Source: Periconia sp. R9002 (Eukaryota > Ascomycota > Dothideomycetes > Pleosporales > Periconiaceae). Taken from it: a stretch of DNA of 64,000 nt. Position 1 is the first letter of the stretch, and every line of letters begins with the position of its first letter. The translations under genes and the position numbers were made by a program. Below, piece by piece: positions 57,024-64,000 of this stretch. Under the pieces are notes generated by a model. It saw nothing but the letters and a program-made list of their open reading frames with translations, made no database searches and was not told the origin of the DNA. The DNA is taken from contig JAMAHW010000033.1 of assembly GCA_023627715.1 (NCBI GenBank), positions 1 through 64,000 of the forward strand, written 5' to 3'.

Positions 57024-58931
57024 CTACGAGCTCTGCCCCTTGCCTTTCCCCTTCCCTTTATTCTTCCTCCCCACCCCACTCGCAACCAATCCCTTCTCCT
57101 TCCTCAACTTCTTCAACGCCTCCTCCGTCAACCCCTGTCGAAACATCTGCTCGACAACCAACGTCTTGCGACTCCGTCGATCGCCAATGCTAATCGTGAC
57201 GCCCGCCGAGATGTTGCAGCAGATACTGCACGTCAGGATCACCGCCGTGAGGGCTTTAGGCCGGTCTTTATAGTAAATCCCCCAAGTGGTGCCACCGAGT
57301 GCCATTTGGAACAGCGAGTGGCAGTCGAGCAGCACGACGATGGCGATGAGGAGACGCACGGAGAAGGCGTTGTGGGTGTATGTTTCGTGGGGTTTGTAGA
57401 AGGTGTGTGAGTTTGCGAGTTTGTTCTGGTGGTATTCGAGTTTTTGCTGTTCGTCGGGCGTGAGGACGGGGAGTTCGGTTGGGGAATCGGGGCGTTCGGT
57501 TTTTTCCTCCGGGTCGGTGCAGAGGGGGAGCTCGTTGTGGTCTTTGAGGTCTGGGAGGCCGCGCTCGCGGCGCACGCGCCAGGTCTTGTGCGCGTACTTT
57601 GCGACGAAGATCATGTGGTAGGTGTCGATGGCGCGCCAGGGAGCCATGCCGATACCCACGACGCAGAAGAGGGCTGTTAGGACTTGGTCGCAGATTTCGA
57701 TGAAGTAGGCTTGGCGGCCGCCGACACTGACCCAGCCGATAAGGAAGAGGACCCAGGCCAGGCCGAAGAGGAAGAGAAGGAAGGCGTAGAGAGTGACGAG
57801 GAATCCGAGGGGTTTGCGCACATAGCGGAGGAAGCCGCGCATGCCGCGCTTGAATTTCTCGCGGCGTGAGTGGAGGAGGTGGCGGACGTGGTCGTTGAGC
57901 ATGGCTTTCTCTTCGTCGGTCCAGCCGGGGAGGGAGGCGCCGTGGGGGAGGACGGCATAGTTGTGGCCTTGGCCTTCTTCCATGCTTGTCATGACGGAGG
58001 TGATGGTATTTGTTCTCGTGAGGCGGGGCGGCGCACCTCCTTCTTTTCCTTCTCCGTCTTTTGGCTCCGTCTCAGCAGCTTCTCCGAGTTGCTGCCGAGA
58101 ATCTTGGGGCCCATATCCCATACCCATACCTTGTTCTTCATCGCTCGAATCAGTTGGCGAAGGCGCAAAGTCGTACGTCGGCCGCCGATTGTACAGCCAT
58201 CCCAGATTGGGGATGAACAGAGAATTTTGCACATTGTTCAGCGTCGTGAGGGTCGACACTTCGGGGTCGATAACGTCCAGCAAATCCACCAAGTCGGTGT
58301 CGTAATCGCGCGATGCCTGACCATCTTGCGGCGCGGTTCGAAGATTGAAGGCAGAAGCAGAACCTTGTCGCGGAAGGCCTGGGCGCGCGGGGTTCTTCTG
58401 GGACACCGTGGGCGCAAAGTTTTGGGATTCTCCTTCGTGCAGCGTCTGCAATGGTTGCGGTGTCGCTGATAGCTGGCGGCGGATCTCGAGATCATCGCGA
58501 GGATCGAGCAGAGCCAGGGGAGGGCGTTGAGGCTCTGAACTGCTCCTTCTGCGGCTACCCCCTGTATCGCCATCGGTCTGGATTATTGGAGCAGGCACCT
58601 GTGTGCGTTGGTTTACACCAGATCGACGAATTCCAATGCTCGAAGGTCGGTGTGGGACGGAAGTAGGTGGTGGTGGTTGCGACAGGGGGATCTGGTAGGT
58701 GGTTGTCACGGTTGGATGGTGCACCACGGTTCCCGACGGCGGGGCATTCGTGGTTGTAGTCGTGGAACCTCGCTGGCCATCGTATACATGGCTGGTGGTG
58801 GTTGTATAGGTAGGGCCCTGGTGCGTCGTGGTGGTAGTAGAGGTGGTGGATGTGGTAGGGTTGTCGGGGATGTTGGTGTACGGATGTGGGCGGGGAGCGT
58901 TGGAGCCATCGTCGCGACGGCCCGAACTCAT
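57024..58931 (-). CDS. DUF2985-family integral membrane protein, 635 aa, single exon
   Basis: This is a conserved fungal membrane protein of unknown function. The start at 58931 gives MSSGRRDDGSNAPRPHP. The first 330 residues are low-complexity and Thr/Pro/Ser-rich (TTSTTSTTTTTHQGP), probably disordered. The conserved core begins with LPGWTDEEKAMLNDHVRHL and REKFKRGMRGFLRYVRKP, followed by membrane helices: LGFLVTLYAFLLFLFGLAWV, LTALFCVVGIGMAPWRA, VRLLIAIVVLLDCHSLFQMA and LTAVILTCSICCNISAGVTI. The short cytosolic tail is Lys-rich (GRKNKGKGKGKG). The order of blocks and the 'WRAIDTYHM' element match the family. It is GC-rich compared with its surroundings, as expected for a conserved housekeeping-type gene, and unlike the accessory genes to its left it shows no lesions. 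Confidence 0.9.
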   Translation of the reverse strand: MSSGRRDDGSNAPRPHPYTNIPDNPTTSTTSTTTTTHQGPTYTTTTSHVYDGQRGSTTTTTNAPPSGTVVHHPTVTTTYQIPLSQPPPPTSVPHRPSSIGIRRSGVNQRTQVPAPIIQTDGDTGGSRRRSSSEPQRPPLALLDPRDDLEIRRQLSATPQPLQTLHEGESQNFAPTVSQKNPARPGLPRQGSASAFNLRTAPQDGQASRDYDTDLVDLLDVIDPEVSTLTTLNNVQNSLFIPNLGWLYNRRPTYDFAPSPTDSSDEEQGMGMGYGPQDSRQQLGEAAETEPKDGEGKEGGAPPRLTRTNTITSVMTSMEEGQGHNYAVLPHGASLPGWTDEEKAMLNDHVRHLLHSRREKFKRGMRGFLRYVRKPLGFLVTLYAFLLFLFGLAWVLFLIGWVSVGGRQAYFIEICDQVLTALFCVVGIGMAPWRAIDTYHMIFVAKYAHKTWRVRRERGLPDLKDHNELPLCTDPEEKTERPDSPTELPVLTPDEQQKLEYHQNKLANSHTFYKPHETYTHNAFSVRLLIAIVVLLDCHSLFQMALGGTTWGIYYKDRPKALTAVILTCSICCNISAGVTISIGDRRSRKTLVVEQMFRQGLTEEALKKLRKEKGLVASGVGRKNKGKGKGKGQSS

Positions 58932-60498
58932 GGTCGCGAATCGCGCAAGTGGCAGAAACAGCTATAGGGTATGGAAGAAGAAGACAGGATCATCTTTCGC
59001 AGAAGAAAGCGATCAGACTGACTTTTTGCGCATGTTGTCAAAGTTGGGAAGGTGATGAGAGTCGTTGGGTATGACATAGTTCGGCGGCTGCTAATTTGAA
59101 CCTGGATCCTGCGCAACCACGTGCTGGCCAATGGGAAAGGTTCAGCATCTATCCCTCATATAATTTTGTAAATCCGAAGACTGTTGGTGGAATCTAATCC
59201 CTTTGCATCCGTCAATTGATGTTTCTAGAAAAACCTCTTCGCCTATTGGTAATTGGTCAGATGGTCCACTGGCATTAATCAGCATGACATGCATGGCCAT
59301 CTCGCACAAAAAGGCATAGAGCTTATTTTCTACTTGTGCCATGACGTTTTTTACTTCATCGTTTAATCATCCGTCTTCCTTCCGCTAATTCCGCTCTAGA
59401 AATTACAAGACTCACCAATGTTAGGTACATACAACACCTGAAGTGCAGAAGTATGTAGTCACGTGACGGTATATCACGAATCATAAAAATGCATACATCA
59501 TATGTACCTAGGTATAAACAGAGGGATGACACGCCGGGAGGTTATATATCAAGTAATTATACCAGACATACTACATAGGTCGTAGAGCTTCTGATTCGTA
59601 GAACGTATTAGTCCTCCCGATATGTGAATTTCCGGCGTGTCACCCCTCTGTAGAACAAACTCATAACCACGCGATGCCTTACGTATCCCATTGTGTCGCA
59701 TGTTGATAGATGCAATCAATGGATGTATATTGTACCATAAAATTACCGAGATATGTTTGTATCAATGTACCTACATCATTGATGTGCCCAGGGTACTCTG
59801 ACCAGACAGAATGTCCAGTAAAATGTTCATAAGAGAACATATGAACGAACAATAATATTACTCTTTTGCTTCAAGTACACATAAAAGTACGTTTTCGTGG
59901 ATAAAATCAATAGATTTGCGTTGAAAAATCATTGGGAGAGGAGCACTTCAGAGCGCGACGAGGGTGCCTATCTTTCATTCCCTTCTTTTTATTTTGACCT
60001 CAATTTGATACAGCAGAGCCTACTTTACCGTACTTGTGTCAAATATTGCTGTGAAGCACATCTATTGGATCTGAGGGGAAGGAAAAGTTCCCTTTCGCTT
60101 TTCACCGGTTCGGTTCCAGCATTTAACCGCCCGTACGGCGTAGCCGTGTAGGTAGGCAACAATGAAAATATCTATGTAAGCTGAGCTGTTTACTGTGACA
60201 GCCTTGCCCCTCTTATCTCTCCTCCATCGTTTGCGCGTCGTAGCCGCCCGAATCCAAAACAACATAAGACGTAGTGTTTCGCGGGTGCAGCGCATTGGCG
60301 GTTATAGTTTGAGTTGGCGGTTGCCTGGTTCGTCGGGGATGGTATAGAGAAGAATGGCAGATGGGTGCTTGTCTCTCAGAATTTCAAGAACTGCAACATC
60401 GTTCTCCCTCTCTCTGCTTCTTTGCGCTATTTTACTATTGTCTTACTACCCACACTACAATCCAGTATCATTTCGGGCAACACTTCCACAACTATATC
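58932..60498. other. Intergenic region with a 134-bp inverted-repeat element
   Basis: Apart from the MITE-like element, I see only short ORFs; one 66-codon ORF at 59142-59342 on the minus strand has protein-like composition but no family features. It is left uncalled. Confidence 0.4.
59518..59651. mobile_element. MITE-like element with 20-bp terminal inverted repeats
   Basis: The left end acagagggatgacacgccgg (59518-59537) and the reverse complement of the right end (59632-59651) agree at 19 of 20 positions. The interior is only about 94 bp, AT-rich and non-coding. No clear target-site duplication is visible, so the family is undetermined. Confidence 0.75.
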
Positions 60499-60786
60499 AT
60501 GTCGGGCAGCACTCCCACAACTATCGAGGCGACCATCTGAATATACAAAGGCGGACTCGGACTCGACTGGTCAGAGAAACGGCACACGCTGCTTTCACTT
60601 AACTTCGGTGACGGATCCGAACCAGCCATCGTGCACGCTGCAGGCTCGACCCGGGATTACCGCATCGAGGTAAAGGATCCATACTATGCAGATCGGAGTA
60701 ATAACAGTGTTGGGGAGACATGGGACAGAGGATTGGACGAGATGGCAGAGGTGATCACGCAGGCAAAGGATGAGCATCTTAGGTAG
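60499..60786 (+). pseudogene. Small protein pseudogene with an internal TGA
   Basis: One frame from an ATG at 60499 (MSGSTPTTIEATI) hits TGA at 60538-60540 and then continues without interruption to TAG at 60784-60786. The continuation is strongly protein-like: GGLGLDWSEKRHTLLSLNFG, VHAAGSTRDYRIEVKDPYY and SVGETWDRGLDEMAEVITQ. This resembles small fungal hypothetical proteins of about 95 aa. The stop may come from CGA-to-TGA. No intron removes it, because no suitable donor lies upstream. Function is unknown. Confidence 0.55.
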
Positions 60787-60868
60787 TAGGTAGTTCGGTT
60801 CGCATGACGGCCCTAAGTTAAACTTGCCACCATTACTCACTGTATTCGATGGATTGGTTGTATGCTCC

Positions 60869-61746
60869 CTAACCTTTTTGAAAACGTGCCAAGGCTATAT
60901 GATATATCAATTCATCGTCATACGTCGTCTCGAAGATGTCGTTAACAAAATCAGCAAAATCACGATATTCGTGGCTTGTGAAGCAGAACTTGACGTAATC
61001 CCAATACTCTGGATACCATCCACCAAACTCCCAGTCTATCAAGGCGGTGATCCTCCCGTCTTTCACCATGATGTTATCTTGATGAATGTCCCCGTGCGTC
61101 AGAACCAACCGATGGCCTTTTGGCTAATGTTTGAGCAGAGCGGCACGGACCGGTTTGGGTGTGAGTTCCCAGATATCGTAAACAAACTCGTTTAGTTGCT
61201 CTATAGTTGAGAACGGCCCGCCCTTTGCGACACCAACCGATCGGGCGTCCATCACGGCTCCGCCGTCACAGGACCCAATTAATGTTCCAGGGGGGCATTC
61301 GGCTTTACGCATACGGTTGAGGATGTCGCGGAGCTGTAGACAAATGTCATGCTTTTCATCTGAGGTCATGGTCGGCCACACAGACTCAAGAGTCACTCCC
61401 TCTACAAAATCCATGCGAATCTCGGTGGCCTCTTCCCCATCGCGCACCGTTTGTGTCACTTCGTGCACGCGCGGCGTCGGAAGATCGAGCTCAGCGGTGA
61501 GGCGCAAAGCTGCAGCCTCGCCATTCCTTCTGTCTGGAGTACCGGATTCGATGACAGTTCCATTGGGTTGCCGCGTTATGAAAGATAAGAAATCGTATAT
61601 GACGGTTATGCCTGAGTTCGATCATTTCATTAAGCGCTTTACGTGAACCAGAGCTGATGTCGTGCGCGAACCTTTAGTGCGTACTCATCGATTTCTTCTT
61701 GTGTGAGATGGCTTAGGTCACGTTTTTTGCGCTTTTGAAGAGGCAT
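60869..61746 (-). pseudogene. Aminoglycoside-phosphotransferase-like kinase (APH family), inactivated
   Basis: The catalytic loop LTHGDIHQDNIMV and metal-binding LIDWEFGGWYPEYWDYVKF identify the APH/choline-kinase-like family (PF01636). Upstream are NGEAAALRLTAELDLPTPRV and IRMDFVEGVTLESVWPTM, in the usual order. An in-frame TAG (61124-61126) lies between LLKH and PKGHRLVLTHGD. The change fits CAG to TAG, the CpA-to-TpA change typical of RIP. The 5' exon (ATG at 61746, MPLQKRKKRDLSHL) cannot be joined in frame: the available donor gtaaag and acceptor ctcag leave the phase wrong. The C-terminus ends at 60869. The fungal members' substrates are mostly unknown, and antibiotic resistance should not be inferred from the family name. 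Confidence 0.8.
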
Positions 61747-62044
61747 CGCGTATCAAAGGCGTACTGAGTGCAGGTATGGTTATGCGTGTAGCGACAGAGT
61801 GAGATGGGAAGAAGGTTGGTGGGGATCTACAAAAGAGGTACACTAGTTTAGTGTAGTCGGTGCTACGAATAGAAAACTCTCAGTATGTCTGATTAGTAAG
61901 CCACTGTGAGGTCCAGCAACAGAGCGATAGCCTCAATACTATGATTTACAAAATACTCATGTGCTATGTTATAAAAGGTTTTCGTAACAGCAAAAGTCTT
62001 CTATATAAAGTACCACAACCAGTGTGGAACATGCGCACCCTCAA
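61747..62044. other. Intergenic stretch between APH-like pseudogene start and DUF3176 stop
   Basis: About 300 bp with no recognisable element. Confidence 0.4.
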
Positions 62045-63997
62045 TCAATCCAACCGATCCAAATGCAGTCCAGAGCCCGAGTCCTTGAGTTGCACACTAA
62101 TGCTTCGCGCAGTATGCTCCATGTCATTGACTTCGACCGCACCTCTTAGATCTTGTACAGTATCGTCGTCCAGGCCATGGTAAAGTAGTGCCAGGGGAGA
62201 AGATTTCCAGATGGACACATTATTCTTTCTCGAGTAGATGACGACCATTATGAAGAAACACCATGTCAAAACCAAATGAGCACATGGGAAAGCAAGCCAG
62301 GCCCACTGAACCGCAACAAATACTTCAAGGTTATGTGCAACCCCTTTTACAAAGCCGACCGCAGATGAGGATCTTGCAGCTGGTTCAGTTCCATTGGATG
62401 AAAATTTGGATTGGTTCTTTTGGGACCGTACGTATGTTGACAGTCCCTTTGCGATCGCTTCGATGATAGGTCCCGCGTTTTCCTTCGTGAATAATGTTAT
62501 CATGCCTTCCTCGGCAGGTGACACAGTGAAAGATTTCAAAGTGGTAGAGTCTGGCTTCGTGATTACCGCCGTCCGATTAGCAGTGATTTGAAGATGTTGA
62601 ACGCGGCTCAGACGTTCGTTGTCTTCGAATGTGAGAAATGTTGCAAGCCATTTGGAAAAGTCCTCTACTGCTTTTGCATAGACCATAAACTTCCGTCCTT
62701 CAGAGTCTTTCCAAGAATAATATTCCTTGTAAAAGGGAAATGATGATGATGTTGATTGGACATTGTTTGGTGTTTCAGATCTAGTAACCTTCTCCTGGAG
62801 TTTTCCACGAATAACAGAAGCCTCGTATCGCTTACTGCAGAAGGACAGTGTGCATGAAGTGGCAATTTCAAACAATTTCTTGTTTGGTTTCGTTTCCCCC
62901 GTGAGCACGTTTATGTTAAGAATATCTCCTTTATGGGTGAATTTAGCAGCTTTGCTCACGCACGCAACCGTCCGACGTAGATTTGAGATCCCATTTGCTT
63001 GTTCCGGATGATCTGGAAGAATTTGTTGGATGTAAAGTGATGTGTTTGCGTGGCTTTTGTCTGTCCAATTAGATGTGCATAAGTTGAATTTGCCGATAGG
63101 GGCAAGGTCATATGGTTCATTGCCGCATTTCGTTTTGACTGCCGCGTTCATTTTCTTACACCGATGACAGATTGCTAGTGAGGTAAATACGGGGAAGGTA
63201 CAGTTCCCTGTAGGGCACGTCGGTACCACATCTAGGAAAGGGGTAGAATTGAGCGGGCCCACGTCAAATAAACCCCCGTATAGAAGTGCCAAGATGTTCA
63301 GGTCTGACCGGGTGGAGTTTTCTGATATCGAGGGAACTCCAAAATTTTGAAAAGATTTAGCACGCGGTATCCAAGCTGGGTGAGTCTGGTTGTTGGCGAC
63401 GCGGGTTCTGATGGCAAGTGTTTGCTGCATAGTGGGGTCGATTCCAGTTGATAAGAGTGTAAGCATTGCTCCTATGCAGACCAAATCCCTGAATCAATAT
63501 TAGAAAGCCGCTAAGCCGCGATACACAGCCACATCATTTCAATGCAATTTACCTTGCTTTCCTTGTCCAAATCAAATCAATAGAGCCCCACGACCCGCGA
63601 CTAGCTGCGTCGTACTTTGCGATCCCCTCTAGAGGCTGAGGGCAGGTTGAGTAGCTGACCCACATGAGTTGGCTGATGCATTCAGCCACGGGCACCATCA
63701 ACAGAGCTTTGATAGCCATGCTTAGCCCAGACATCACTGAGTTGAGCGTAATTCCGTTAGGCCATTCAGGCTGAGCTTTGCCATCAAAAAGATGTAGGAA
63801 AAGAAGAGTTAAGATAAAGGTGAGCACACTTCCGGCGCAAGCAAATATCTCCCATTTCCAGTTAATGATCAGTCTGAGGTCTCGATGCTTTCCTATATCA
63901 TGATTAGACAAAAACAATGATATATTTTTGGATACAGGGATCCTTGGTAGGCTCGTCTTCCAATAGTAACGGTTGACTTACTGAATGAGGATTCCAT
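62045..63997 (-). CDS. DUF3176-family membrane protein, 599 aa, three exons
   Basis: This is a fungal-specific membrane protein of unknown function. The start lies at 63997 (MESSF, split by a 89-bp intron, 63893-63981). Then come HRDLRLIINWKWEIFACAGS and a first helix, SMAIKALLMVPVAECISQLM with WVSYSTCPQPLEGIAKYDAA, and RGSWGSIDLIW, the family hallmark. A 64-bp intron (63489-63552) follows. The large middle part is extracellular-like, with Cys pairs (TCPTGNCTFPVF, AICHRCKKMN) and several N-glycosylation-type sites (NSTR, NWTD). The last helix is AHLVLTWCFFIMVVIYS, followed by a cytosolic tail. Exon lengths sum to an exact frame. The protein starts only three bases from the right edge of the window, so its promoter is outside. 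Confidence 0.9.
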
Positions 63998-64000
63998 TTG

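Noticed and set aside
57961..58469. Plus-strand ORFs of up to 199 codons opposite the DUF2985 gene
   Set aside because: They mirror its low-complexity N-terminal half; the DUF2985 frame is clearly the coding one.
1..64000. CRISPR arrays, tRNA/rRNA genes, riboswitches
   Set aside because: I looked for regular spaced repeats, tRNA-like arms and rRNA motifs and saw none; the tandem arrays present have no spacers. A covariance-model scan would be needed to exclude small RNAs.

Overview
The window looks like a repeat-flanked, accessory-type segment from a filamentous ascomycete (Pezizomycotina). Evidence: short GT-AG introns of about 45-90 bp, several HET-domain genes, fungal-only membrane families (DUF2985, DUF3176, rhodopsin/SAT4-like), a fungal highly reducing polyketide synthase, and about 8.9 kb of AT-rich sequence that reads like the product of repeat-induced point mutation (RIP). 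No rRNA, tRNA, CRISPR array or bacterial-style operon was found. The species cannot be named from the sequence.

Layout. 1-8.9 kb: RIP-ruined repeats with at least two Ty3/Gypsy retrotransposons, both on the minus strand, ending sharply near 8895. 9-11.4 kb: decayed fragments. 11.5-13.5 kb: a berberine-bridge-type FAD oxidase (-) whose signal peptide is thrown out of frame by an 8-bp tandem repeat. 14.5-21.7 kb: an unknown protein (+), a BTB protein (-), a helical protein with a C-terminal membrane segment (+), and an uncharacterised protein with a possible mitochondrial presequence (+). 22-24.3 kb: a broken HET gene (-). 25-28.8 kb: an NCS1 purine/cytosine permease (-) and a GMC oxidoreductase (+) sharing a 231-bp promoter. 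A 59-bp direct repeat lies on both sides of this block (22.04 and 29.07 kb). 29.7-32.4 kb: a HET-NB-ARC receptor-like protein (+).

32.6-50.1 kb is a polyketide cluster: O-methyltransferase (-), cytochrome P450 (-, two apparent frameshifts), rhodopsin-like membrane protein (-), FAD monooxygenase (+, with a GC-AG intron) and a 12-exon highly reducing PKS of about 2,573 aa (KS-AT-DH-cMT-ER-KR-ACP). The PKS ER domain looks catalytically dead. The cluster is bracketed by HET-domain genes: the HET-NB-ARC gene on the left and a second HET gene (50.4-52.5 kb, +) on the right. Next comes an ankyrin-CorA-like fusion (-). 57-64 kb holds a DUF2985 membrane protein (-), a 134-bp inverted-repeat element, a small pseudogene, an aminoglycoside-phosphotransferase-like pseudogene (-) and a DUF3176 membrane protein (-).

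Together the genes suggest two functional themes: recognition/cell-death genes (five loci, one broken) and a secondary-metabolite cluster embedded among them. Several genes (FAD oxidase, HET, P450, APH-like, small protein) carry inactivating changes, as expected in a fast-evolving region next to RIP-affected repeats. Exon structures were derived by hand from splice signals and reading-frame continuity. For the genes given with a protein length, the summed exon length is an exact multiple of three.
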